Source: Amyelois transitella
Taxonomy: Eukaryota; Arthropoda; Insecta; Lepidoptera; Pyralidae
Direction of reading: 5' to 3'
Assembly: GCF_032362555.1 (NCBI RefSeq)
Contig: NC_083523.1
Coordinates: 4,191,501 to 4,255,500 of the forward strand
Length of the DNA stretch: 64,000 nucleotides
The translations under genes and the position numbers were made by a program. Below the pieces are notes generated by a model, which saw nothing but the letters and a program-made list of their open reading frames with translations, ran no database searches and had not been told where the DNA came from. Positions 1 to 13,234 of this stretch are shown one piece after another; the stretch's first letter is position 1, and each line of letters starts with the position of its first letter.

Positions 1-830
1 CTGATATCACAAATGTGTTTACTGACCACAGTTGAAGTGAAACTGTTATTTTTATTGATTTTTGGCTTACTCGAGAGATGAGTACCTTTTTATAGTTTAG
101 CCTGCATAGTCTCATTTGTATTACTAGTAATACCCCTCAGAAACAATGTAATATGTGTATGTAATTAGTTTATTGTCAACATTCAACCAAATAATTTTCA
201 ATGTGTCACTTTTATTTGTTTATGTTTGTTTGTTTAAACATGGATATAATAATCTTACCTAGATAAGGATAATTATTTACATGTATTTAATTTTCTTTTA
301 AGTCATAATTTATTTTTACTCTACTTATTTATATAGTTAATTACCTATTTTATGAAGTTAAAAATTAATTAAAAATACAAATACCTCAAAAAATAATACT
401 GAATTTCAGTACTATACTTGTACTCTTACTTATGTAACTTGTGTATCTTTCCATATCAATTAACTAGGTAGTTTTTCTAATAAGAAGATAAGAAATGTCT
501 TTTACTCTTTTGCTATTTAAAAAAAAACTAGAACCAGCTATTAAGAAAATGATTTAAAAAATCTTGTACCAGCTGTTTATCCTGTAAAAATATGAATTAT
601 TTTTCTCAATGCTCGTCTCCAAGATCTGTGCTTAAATTATGCTCTAACTAGCGGCTTCGCTTCTTGCTGAATTTTGGGATAAAAAGCACTTATATATTCT
701 GTCAAAGTGCACCAAAATCCATCTAAAAAAAATGAATCTAATCTAATCTAAAATGAATGGTTGGCATAATAATATAATGTAGGTATTTATAATGTGCAGT
801 CACAGTAATTTGTAAATCTTTTTTCAACAG
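1..830. other. 5' flank or intron of the succinyl-CoA ligase gene, no exon seen
   Basis: This AT-rich stretch ends in a good splice acceptor (ttttcaacag) at 830, so at least its right part is an intron of the succinyl-CoA ligase alpha gene. I could not find the exon carrying the start codon and mitochondrial presequence, which presumably lies off the left edge. At about 645-735 there is a short fragment of a dispersed repeat (ctagcggcttcgcttc followed by ccaaaatcc). Nothing else is recognisable. Confidence 0.5.
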
Positions 831-3800
831 AGGGCCTGAAACTCAACAATGTGAGGTATTCCTCTGGCACTCCATACGCAGAAACCAGAAAAAATCTGGT
901 ACTGACCTCAGAAACAAAAGTCATTGTCCAGGGTTTCACCGGCAAGCAGGGCACCTTCCACAGCCAACAGGCACTCGACTATAAGACACAAGTTGTTGGC
1001 GGAGTGTCACCCAAAAAGGCAGGAACAGAACATTTAGGGAAGCCGGTGAGTTCTAAATTTGAAATATATTTTTATATTCATTATTAAAGTAATTGGCCCT
1101 ATAGTATACCTTTTATCTAATACTATCCTTACTTTGAATCCAAATAACCAGAACAATAAAATTATGCAATATTTTTGGAAAAAGTGAAAAAAGTTGTTTT
1201 ATGAATTTAAACACCTTTAAAAGTTCTATTAATAAACCATAAAGAACCTGCAACAGTTCTGAATTTATCATTGGTTGATATGTTAATAGAATAGACTTTA
1301 TGTCTGTTGCAATTATCAATAGTAAATTAAGAATAGGCATATGATAATATTACAATATATTATATTATATTGTTGCCAGGTATTTGCAACAGTAAAAGAG
1401 GCGAAAGCAGCAACTGGGGCGCATGCTAGTGTTATATACGTGCCTCCCCCAGCTGCGGCCCAGGCTATCTTGGAGGCCATCGAGGCAGAGATGCCTTTAA
1501 TCGTGTGCATCACCGAGGGAGTGCCACAACATGTGAGTTAATTCAATATTTTATAGGTCTGTAGTTAATTTGATGATATAATTTGAGTTCGATTTTTGAT
1601 ATTTTTCAGAGTCCCAACAATAGTAACTACTATTAGCGATGTTTATTTTTATCACAAATATTTTTCTTTCTACCGGTTTTAGCTGTTAGAACCACTTACA
1701 TATACATTAACATACAGTTATACTTTACATGATGTGAAACAATTTGACTTTTTAGTGTGCCCGCCTGCAACTTCTGATGACTGACATGATTATAGGGATC
1801 GAAAATACTGCCTTGCGAATGCTGTCGATTTTATTTACATTGTTCTAAAAATTTGTAAGCATTGAAAGGATTTAACAGAGGAATACTCTACCATATTTTA
1901 ATTATCATGTTATTTTTTAAAATCCTATTAAATTACCTTAAATAAATATTTTTCTTCAGGACATGGTGCGCGTGAAACACGCTCTGCTAAGGCAAAACAA
2001 ATCCCGGCTGGTCGGCCCCAACTGCCCCGGGATCATCGCGCCGGAGAAGTGCAAGATCGGCATCATGCCGGCCGCGGTGCACAAGAGGGGCTGCATAGGT
2101 GTTGTTTCCCGCTCTGGTACCCTGACCTATGAAGCTTGCCATCAAACCACCACGGTATTTTTTTTTTACAGTTTTTTGCGTATTAAGTTTAGAAACTTTG
2201 GTAAAAATTTATTATCAAGTACTTTACTCCAAGTAATAAAACATAGGATATTGCCTATTGTTGGCCCATTAATTAATACTGCCGCAATGATTTTTTAAAC
2301 AATTTCATTCATAAACGCCCTACAAAGGCCACATGCCAATGTGACAAACAACAACTAATGTTCGAGATTTGTATGGATCGTTTCTTTCTCTCACGTGTTG
2401 AGTTGCTTCCAGTTGCACATTTAGCTGCTATGTTTCAGAGCCCAGGGTACGGTTTTCTGTATTTTTCATTTCATTTTGACCACTCTTCAGTTCCGCACAT
2501 TTGAGACTGAATCTGTTCTCCATATCAACATGGATCCAGATTTAAACTTTTAGTCCTGTGAAGATTCCCACAGAATAATATAGTTTAGTTACTAGCCTTA
2601 TGAATGCTATAAAAATATTTTCCATTGTTCATTCTGTTACTGCTTATCCTTGACCTGCGATACCAACTCAAATATGGTAATTTAACGTCGGGGCGGTAAT
2701 GTCGGAACTGCTCATAGGAACTAGTATATGAGTTTTGTACTTTTTTTTCTACTAGTGGTTTATGTTGACGACGTTCGATGCTTAAAATGGGATATAAAAT
2801 TAAATATTATTACCGTTGATAAGATCGTAAGTTCTTTTTTTGTTTTGCCTTCTTGCGAATGTGTTTAACGCAAACAAGTGACGTCTACGACACCACACGA
2901 CTCAACGCGGGGAATTCCCGTTTTTTATTATTATTAATCTTTTGATATAAGTTTTCTTATATTTTGAAATTATGTTTATTTCTTTTTGTTCCTTTGAAAA
3001 TTTCGATTTGAAACGTAGGAATTAAAGAAGCATATCAAAATTTTGCACAACCACTTTAGTCATAGTAAGAACAATATTTATTTTATATAACGAGATAACA
3101 TGACGACACCAAACGTCACGTTATCTCGATGGGATTGCTATGTTTATTAATTTTACACAGGTGACTAAATGGCGAGTCGCGTTATCTGTGCTACGAGTTT
3201 AATCAGTGTATCTCAGAAAACGATTTAACGAGAATTCGATGATCAATGAATGACCTTCGTAGTGTTATTAATGCAGTCACTTAAAGTTGAAATGACTGCC
3301 ATCTAAATCAAAAACTACTAAACACATATAACAAAATTACTGAAGGGATTGACGGTTAAGTCACCCTAAAAAAATGGTGGAACATTAGTCAATTGATAGA
3401 ACAATAATTATTACAATTACGAAGTGACGCCAAGGCTCATTTTGCGTCGCTCCACCAGCGCTAGTAAGAATACTACCTATGACGAAGGTCCAAGTCAACA
3501 ACACGAAGCCACAAGAGAATCTATTACAGTTTAGAGATACAGTAGGAGGTGAAAGTGCTCACCCTTTACTCCTGTCAATATTTTTCGCAAATAATTTGTA
3601 ATTACATACATGGTTTACCGTAAATTTCAGACTGGTTTGGGTCAAACCCTGTGCGTCGGCATTGGCGGCGACCCTTTCAACGGCACAGACTTCATTGACT
3701 GCCTGGAAGTCTTCCTAGCAGATCCCGAGACGAAGGGCATAATCCTCATCGGTGAGATCGGAGGCAACGCAGAGGAATTGGCGTCGGAGTACCTCACTCA

Positions 3801-5614
3801 GTACAACACTGTAAGTTTCGTACCATTTACCAGTGTTCAGCTTAGATTATGAAAATAAATGTTATAATTATTGAGAATATTTAGAAACCTTAGTGATGCT
3901 AAGTTTCTACAGCTCGGATTAGAAGCTGGATGATTATTGTTAAAAAGTAAACTCGAAACTGGTACCTATTTTAATGGTTTTGTACGCATACTGTACTCAT
4001 TGTCCAATGCGTCGACCTTGACACACTGAAACTTTATTTAAAAAATTAGTAAACAAAGATATTTCTAAATTTACTGTGACAACAGTATGAATTTAAAGAA
4101 TAAAAAGAAATTATCAATTAAATAAATTATTAGAAAACGATTAAGTCAATATAAAAAAGTTTAAAATTACTATTTGAGTTGACAAAATATCTTCAGTTGC
4201 TTGTTGTTATTTAAAGTAAGTTTGATGCGTGATGTTAGTATTGACGCTGTCCCACGTGGCAGTTTGCTTGCTGTAAGTTTTTTAAGTAGTTTGAACAAAT
4301 TCCCTTTTAAACATTAGATATTTTTGCTTTTAACATAATTTATTTTTTTGTTTGCACAGGCCAAAAAGGTAAACACTTGAGACCGCCCCCAGGTTTATTT
4401 TATTATCTTATCTCAGCTAGTCTACATTGTAGTATGTCATAGTTGTTAGTATTTCGTAATCGTTCATTATTAAATTAGATATGCGTGGGAATGTTATTGA
4501 TAAGTCTTCTTTTTCTCTTGAATGGACCAGTATCACGATTTTTTTCTACTCTTTGTCATCACTACGTCAATTTTGGTATGATCATAGCTTACCCCGTTGT
4601 AAAATAATTCTTGAGCATTTATTGTTTTATCTTATTCTAAATGAATATCTCTTTCTGTACTTCGGATGCCTGGATCCACTAAATGTCTATGAATGCTTAG
4701 TTTCTTGGAAATGGTCTCAACTTTATTGCATCTATTAAATATACTTTATTATATAAGGTCTATTTATATGCACACATTTCCCATGCACAGACCAAATGTA
4801 GCATGAAAACAACACCACATGTCATGTTAGTCAAATCTTTGAATATTAGAGCATTTTTCTTTAAAGAGGCCTGTTGATGGTGTAAGTGAAATTCAGACAT
4901 AGTCATCTGCTTATGATTTAGTCATATAGGCATCAATTCGAATATTGACAATCATATTTTGTTAGTTCTGGTTAAAGTGGCTAACTTATCATTATCAACA
5001 ACATTGTTTTTGTGCTATACATGAAAGTATTTTACTAAGCCACCGGTATCGGTCTGATTTGAGGTTGTTTATTATTGTGATTAATCTTCAGATATTTGTT
5101 TTACTTCAAATTTTTCGTAATATAGTAATTCATATTTATTAGTGATAAAGACAGAAGCAAATCTTCTGTTTAACTGAAGATTTAATTTGTCTTAAATTAC
5201 CTAAATCTTTTTTTTTTTATGGTTGGCTATTTATCTTATAATATTTGTCTGATATAAAATACTGTTTAAGTTTAAATTGAAAACGCTTTCAATAGAATTT
5301 AGAAACGAACTAACTTGAGATTCTCATAAACTGCACAAAACTAACCACTAAATCAACACTAAATTCATTTTGTAATCTTCCTATTATAAATATTCCAGGG
5401 CCAGAAAGCGAAACCCGTGGTTTCATTCATCGCTGGCTTGACCGCCCCGCCCGGCAGGAGAATGGGTCATGCCGGAGCCATTATTTCCGGCGGAAAGGGA
5501 GGCGCCATGGACAAAATAAAAGCCCTAGAAAAAGCAAACGTCATCGTCACACGCTCACCTGCAAAAATGGGCACCGAACTCTTCAAAGAAATGAAAAGAC
5601 TAGAACTGGTCTAA
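831..5614 (+). CDS. SUCLG1: Succinyl-CoA ligase [ADP/GDP-forming] subunit alpha, mitochondrial (5'-truncated)
   Basis: This is the alpha subunit of the mitochondrial TCA-cycle enzyme that converts succinyl-CoA and ADP or GDP to succinate, CoA and ATP or GTP; it works as a dimer with a beta subunit. Coding exons are 831-1045, 1380-1532, 1960-2154, 3631-3810 and 5399-5614 (stop TAA). All junctions are GT-AG; the first exon begins two bases into a codon and the later junctions are phase 0. Visible motifs are the CoA-binding [62 protein letters not shown] and RRMGHAGAI, whose histidine (codon 5468-5470) is the phosphorylated catalytic residue in this family. About 319 residues are present against about 346 in the human protein, so only the targeting peptide and a few residues are missing. 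The gene is convergent with the helicase at 6554-8521. Identification is very secure. Confidence 0.96.
2155..3630 (+). other. Intron 3 of the succinyl-CoA ligase gene
   Basis: This 1.48-kb intron has no recognisable gene. At 3091-3128 there is a short hairpin with 15-base arms (cgagataacatgacg against cgtcacgttatctcg, one mismatch) around an 8-base loop. Otherwise it is ordinary AT-rich intron sequence. Confidence 0.6.
3811..5398 (+). other. Intron 4 of the succinyl-CoA ligase gene, with a candidate micro-exon
   Basis: This is a 1.59-kb intron. At 4343-4374 a strong pyrimidine tract and acceptor (tttgcacag) precede the nine bases GCCAAAAAG (4360-4368), followed directly by a donor-like gtaaac. 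Inclusion would insert Ala-Lys-Lys in frame. Reading on without splicing would give a short alternative C-terminus ending at a TGA at 4378-4380. The rest shows nothing recognisable. Confidence 0.35.
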
Positions 5615-5739
5615 GTAACGCTTATATTTACCACAAGATTGTATGTCTATTCTGTATAGTCTTAGTAAATAACGGAATTATTTATTTCCTAATGTTATAT
5701 CAGTGATATTGTTCCAATCAGGAAATTATGAAGCGTTTT

Positions 5740-5745
5740 AATAAA
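5740..5745 (+). terminator. Candidate polyadenylation signal of succinyl-CoA ligase alpha
   Basis: An AATAAA hexamer lies 126 bases after the TAA stop, in AT-rich sequence before the convergent helicase gene. It is a good candidate on position alone; no transcript end can be seen from sequence. Confidence 0.45.
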
Positions 5746-6553
5746 ACGAAATTTTTAATACAACCATATAATCGTCCACATAAATTTAGATTTCAAAAAT
5801 CTCTACTTGTTAAATTTTGAAATTATGCACGACATTGTTAGCTGAGCACTATATTATATAGGCGACATGGACACATTTTGTTATATATTTTACAAACTTT
5901 ATATTTTAGTCCATGATAGGCGATAAGTGTCGTATTAAATATAAGTGTTACATAATCGATCAAATTTTCGTAAGCTTAAATTCAAGACAATTTCCTGACT
6001 ACGCTTTTACTGTTGTATTGTATTGTATGGTTGAAAAAATTGTAAAAGAAATACAGACGTATTACCTATAATGTAGTTTTATTACGTCTTTCGACATGCA
6101 CTTCTTGAAAATAGTATAAAAGTATTAACACAAATTATATCACAGCATAAGTAGTTACATCTAGGAAGTGTCTCCATATCTGCTGTTAAGATGGCAAAAT
6201 AGTGAAAAGCAAAACTAAAAGAGTATGATGATGTAAAAAAAGAAATGTGAGTTAATTTTCCCTAGCGCTATATTTTTTCAAATATTGAATAAATAGTGAA
6301 AGTACAAATAAGTAGGGATCACATTGTGACTATTCTATTTTCCTAACACTAAAAATTTTCAATTACCATTTTAAAGTGAATTCTTTCTGTAGCTAAAAAT
6401 ATAGGTATACAATGATTGATAAATGAACCAAGCAGATGTGCAGACACTTATACTGTGTAAAACAAACTTACATTCTTACAATAACAGTCTAAAGTGAGAA
6501 AAGTTATGTAGTGCAGAAGACACAGAAACATAACTTTGTTTAAAGTGAGAATA
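5746..6553. other. Convergent intergenic region / 3' UTRs
   Basis: This is the shared 3' space between succinyl-CoA ligase alpha (+) and the DDX43-like helicase (-). It is AT-rich with no open frame of note. The only feature I would mark is the minus-strand AATAAA near 6078. Confidence 0.55.
6078..6083 (-). terminator. Candidate polyadenylation signal of the DDX43-like helicase
   Basis: The plus strand reads tttatt, giving AATAAA on the minus strand about 470 bases past the helicase stop codon. It is supported only by motif and position. Confidence 0.35.
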
Positions 6554-9197
<2,644 letters not shown>

Positions 9198-9733
9198 ACC
9201 GTGTGGTTCCCGGCTACCACTCCATTTCATTTCCCATGGATGTCGTAATAGGTGACTAACGGATAGGCTTATAAACTTGGGATTCTTGTTTTTGGCGATA
9301 GGCTAGCAACCTGTCACTATTTGAATATCAATTCTATCATAAAGCCAAACAGCTCAACGAGGCCTATCTGTTTCTTTAAGACTGTCGGTTCTGTCGACCC
9401 CGCAAGGAATATATATATATGATATATTACATACATACATACATACATACATATAATCACGTCTATATCCCTTGCGGGGTAGACAGAGCCAACAGTCTTG
9501 AGCGGACTGATAGGCCACGTTCAGCTATTTGGCTTTAAGATAGAATTGAGATTCGAATAGTGACAAGTTGCTAGCCTATCGCCTAAAAAAAGAATCTCAA
9601 GTTTGTAAGCCTATCCCTTAGTCGCCTTTTACGACATCCATGGGAAAGAGATGGAGTGGTCCTATTCTTTTTTGTATTGGTGCCGGGAACCACACGGCAC
9701 CAATACAAAAAATGTATATATATGATATATTAC
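9198..9733. repeat. Inverted pair of a dispersed lepidopteran-type repeat, one copy with a 19-bp target duplication
   Basis: Two copies of the same repeat lie head to head. The left copy (about 9198-9413) is inverted; the right copy (about 9431-9714) runs forward from cacgtctatatcccttgcgg to gccgggaaccacacgg. The 19-mer TATATATATGATATATTAC occurs at 9412-9430 and again at 9715-9733, exactly flanking the right copy. This looks like a long target-site duplication of the kind made by target-primed reverse transcription. A (CATA)n microsatellite starts the right copy. Related copies occur at about 60790-60965 and 62771-63165, with older ones near 15830 and 51500. Confidence 0.7.
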
Positions 9734-10458
9734 TTTGACAATTTAGACCAGCAAAAAATAACAACGTTCTCCGTCAAGTTTTGTACGGAATGTGTAGTAA
9801 CATTAGAAAAAGTTATTATTAAACTCCAAGTCGGTGCGACATTTCCAAAAAGCGCTAGACTTAGCACCAACTATTTAATTGGCAACAAAATTAAAAAAAA
9901 AAAAAACAAAATTTTTTATTCATTATTATAGCCCAAGAGCCCGTGAACGCCAGACATACCTTATTTTGTAAAAGCTGAAAGTTTCTGTAAATATGCCTCT
10001 AGTACAGGTAGGAACGATCCCCACCTATGGTACTCAGGCAGTGGTTGCTTTGGCAGGTAGCAGGTAATAAAGGTATACTTTTTTCAACCTGAAATTCGTT
10101 AATTTGTAAAGCTCAATTTTTTGATATTTTATCCGTAATAATACACAAACTCGCGTTACTCATTGCCAGACACGTACTATGGTTGCAACCCCTTGCCAGA
10201 CACCCCTAAACTATAATATTTTGTAACTCTACTTATACGTCATTTTGTAAAATCTGAATTTAATACATATTTTTTGGGGAATTATTCAAACAAAGTTTCT
10301 GAAGTAGCCAGACAGTTTTTAAGGTTCTATTATCCTGCCAGACGCATTGGAGTGAACAAAAGATGCAAGAGTGCGGAGTATATGTAGTAACTGGAGCGAG
10401 TGGGACAGAGTGTTCGGTTTCTTGCGACGTTTCATTGCGCATCAGCTGTCGTTTATTT

Positions 10459-11514
10459 TAGGGATGTGACCTGATGAATCAATCCTCAAAAATTCGATAT
10501 TTTTCCAAAATGTTTTTTTCACTGTAAGTATAAATCAAATTCATAAAAAACAAGACAAATGTTAGAATTAACGATCTTTTAATCAAATTCTTTTAACAAT
10601 TATTTTTATTACTATTATCATCAATGTATCAGATCAGGTAGAAAACAAAACATTTATTTTCAAATCTTTTTTAATCAAAAACAATAAGATAATTTGACTT
10701 AAAGTTCCCAATGATTAATACCTTACCTTTTTAAAAACAACAATCTGTCAAGTCTACCGGGATCCAAGCGGTTCCGCTCATCATTTGCTATGTTTCCAGC
10801 AACTGAAAACAGGCGCTCACAAGGAACGGATGATGCCACAATAGTCATATACGTCATGGCTATTGATGGTTTTTTAGCTCTTGCCAGTAATGTATAGGAT
10901 TATATTTCAGGTCCACGACTGCCTGCGATAAATAATGTTTAAGTTCGTCATTTAAACCCTAAGTTTCCTGTGCAAGTGCATTATACATAGAAAGTTGCTT
11001 TTCGACAAGCAACTTGTGGAAATCCCATATTCCTTTATTCAAAGTAATAGATTAATTTCTGTTGTCTGTGGTTGCTAAGTATGTTTGGGATGTAAATTAA
11101 ACAATTTTAAACCATAACGATATGTATGTTAAGCTTAAAATCGAGTTTTAAGTTGTCTCGGACGGTCGGCCCACATGTGCGCCACAGCAGATTACGGTGG
11201 TGGCGCATATAGGTTAAAGAATATGATTATAATTTATAAACGTAACAAGTTTATTGATGAGAAGTGAGGCGAAGGAGACTACACATACAGCCATCTTGCG
11301 AGGTTTTGAGTAATCAACCGGCAGCACTCTTGTAATACGGGCCTTCAATTAATTGTATGGTTTAAACCAAAACAGAAAAAATCGTATCTCGATTTTAGAA
11401 TGTTCGAGATCGATTCACGAGATCGATTCAATGTATACGATCGATTAAAAAGATCGATTTTTTCGCTCCAAATAATCGATTCTTCGATTAATCGATCTTA
11501 GATCGCCATCCCTA
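10459..11514 (-). mobile_element. hAT-type element with transposase relic, inserted in the foldback loop
   Basis: The target duplication GTTTATTT is found at 10451-10458 and 11515-11522. The ends are TAGGGATG on the left and its inverse CATCCCTA on the right. The insertion sits in the loop between the arms of the foldback element. On the minus strand at about 10745-11040 it carries the C-terminal dimerisation region of a hAT transposase: NPIHYW followed by SSVPCERLFSVAGN. At least one stop codon (after LAQET) and a frame change interrupt it. It is a dead fragment: 1056 bases, with most of the transposase missing. The right half is rich in cgatcgatt-type repeats. Confidence 0.72.
10745..11040 (-). 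pseudogene. hAT transposase C-terminal relic
   Basis: Reading the minus strand gives a recognisable hAT C-terminus in pieces: GIWDFHKLLVEKQL, then after a stop DELKHYL and NPIHYW, then in another frame VPCERLFSVAGN and RNRLDP. These match the conserved hAT dimerisation motifs. Stops and a frameshift show it no longer encodes a working protein. No zinc-finger BED domain or catalytic core is present. Confidence 0.75.
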
Positions 11515-11985
11515 GTTTATTTTGTATTGTTCAACGGACGGTTATATACGCATAGTAAACTGTCCCACTCGCTCCAGTTACTACATATACTCTGCACTCT
11601 TGCATCTTTTGCTCACTCCAATGCGTCTGGCAGGATAATAGAACCTTCAAAAATGTCTGGCTACTTCAGAAACTTTGTTTGAATAATTCCCCAAAAAATA
11701 TGTATTAAATTCAGATTTTACAAAATGACGTAAGTAGAGTTACAAAATATTATAGTTTAGGGGTGTCTGGCAAGGGGTTGCAACCATAGTACGTGTCTGG
11801 CAATGAGTAACGCGAGTTTGTGTATTATTACGGATAAAATATCAAAAAATTGAGCTTTACAAATTAACGAATTTCAGGTTGAAAAAAGTATACCTTTATT
11901 ACCTGCTACCTGCCAAAGCAACCACTGCCTGAGTACCATAGGTGGGGATCGTTCCTACCTGTACTAGAGGCATATTTACAGAAAC

Positions 11986-13168
11986 TAGGGATGTGACATT
12001 GCTGATAAAAAATCGATTTTTATATAATCGATTTATTTTTTAAGTATGAAAAATCGATTAACAAATAATCGATTTTTCTAAAGAAAATAATCGATTTTAT
12101 TGTATTGATAGATTTTTTCCTAATTTTTCAATTTATGTCAAAATAAACGCCATATAGGTACATTATATCAATAGATTTATTCATATATATATATAAAAGA
12201 AAGTCGTGTTAGTTACACCACTTATAACTCAAGAACAGATTTGGCTGAAAAATGGTAGGTAGCTTAGAGCAAGGAGACGGACATAGGATACTTTTTATCC
12301 CGTTCGACAACGTTCCCGTGTGACTTGACATGAAACGTCAGTCACTATAAAACGTGGTATAACAAAAAAGAATCAGACTTGTTAAAACATTGGATTTTAA
12401 AAACTGCATCTCAAGGGCGAAAAATAAGGGTTGGAAGTTTGTATGAAACTTCGTTTTTTGATAGGTGTCGAAGTGCGAAAAGTCTTAAATATTGGTTAGT
12501 AAAAAATACGTATCAGTTGCGGAAAGCAGGATGGGATGGGACAGGATAGCACTGGACGGGGCAGGACGGGACACAACAGGTTGGGACGGGACGGAACAGA
12601 ACGAGCAGAGACGGGACAAGACGGGAGAAGCCATATGAATTTAAACCAAATATAAACTTAAAACAGTCCCGCACGATACGGGATTAAAAAATGGGTGAAA
12701 TTTTATGGCGTATCCTTATAATCTAAAATACATTTGCGCGGGCGAAGCCGCGGGCAAAAGCTAGTTAAAAATAAACAACAGAAACAGTAAGTTCTTATAT
12801 AATTAACACAAATTAAAGTTTTTAACAATCAAGTTTGAAAAATTTAGTTTCAGCAACGAATAATGAATAAAATATCAACCGAATGTCGGTAAAATACTGT
12901 TCATCGACTAATTCCATCTAGAGAATGTTTGATTAAATTAATCATCTAAACTGTTTTAAGAGCACAGAAAGAATGCACAGATGGCGTTAATGTAATATTT
13001 TGGAGCTATGATAGTATTCTTTGGCAGTTCGTGTTCCGGGCTACAAGCCAGAAGGCAAAAACGTAATGTCGGAGTGCATTTATTGTACGATTTTAAAAAT
13101 CGATTTTTAATCGATTATTAATTTAAAAAAAATCAGGTACAAAAATCGATTTTTTTTTCACATTCCTA
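11986..13168. mobile_element. Non-autonomous hAT-type element (MITE), inserted in the right arm of the foldback element
   Basis: The target duplication ACAGAAAC lies at 11978-11985 and 13169-13176, and removing the insertion restores the right arm of the foldback element exactly. The ends are TAGGGATGTGA (left) and, inverted, TAGGAATGTGA (right), the same family as the insertion at 10459-11514. The sub-terminal sequence is rich in aaatcgattttt-type motifs. It has no coding frame. A Helitron-like sequence (12181-12764) is nested inside it. Confidence 0.75.
12181..12764 (+). mobile_element. Non-autonomous Helitron-like element
   Basis: It begins TC followed by an AT run and aaagaaagtcgtgttag. 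It ends with a GC-rich hairpin (gcgcgggcgaagccgcgggc), a few bases, and CTAG followed by T. A 5' TC, a 3' hairpin and a CTRR end are the Helitron hallmarks, and a Helitron makes no target duplication; none is seen here. Between about 12525 and 12625 is a degenerate run of gggac-type repeats. There is no Rep or helicase coding, so any mobility would depend on another element. Confidence 0.55.
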
Positions 13169-13234
13169 ACAGAAACTTTCAGCTTTTACAAAATAAGGTA
13201 TGTCTGGCGTTCACGGGCTCTTGCTCTATTATAG

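Larger units (their letters stand above)
9924..13234. mobile_element. Foldback hAT-like element with long inverted arms and an 8-bp target duplication
   Basis: The 8-mer TATTATAG occurs at 9924-9931 and at 13227-13234. Inside it, the ends CAAGAGCCCGTGAACGCC (left) and the matching inverted end (right) begin arms of roughly 480 bases: 9932-10415 on the left, and 13169-13226 joined to 11550-11977 on the right. The arms match closely as inverted copies, so single-stranded DNA or RNA from this locus would fold into a very long hairpin. An 8-bp target duplication fits the hAT superfamily. The arms contain no coding frame. The element has been enlarged by two later insertions (10459-11514 and 11986-13168). 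The outermost few bases of the two ends differ slightly (CCC against GAG), so the exact termini are uncertain. Confidence 0.7.

Noticed and set aside
9421-9460. CRISPR-like or satellite array
   Set aside because: It is only a (CATA)n microsatellite at the start of a dispersed repeat copy. No CRISPR arrays occur in the window, as expected for an animal genome.
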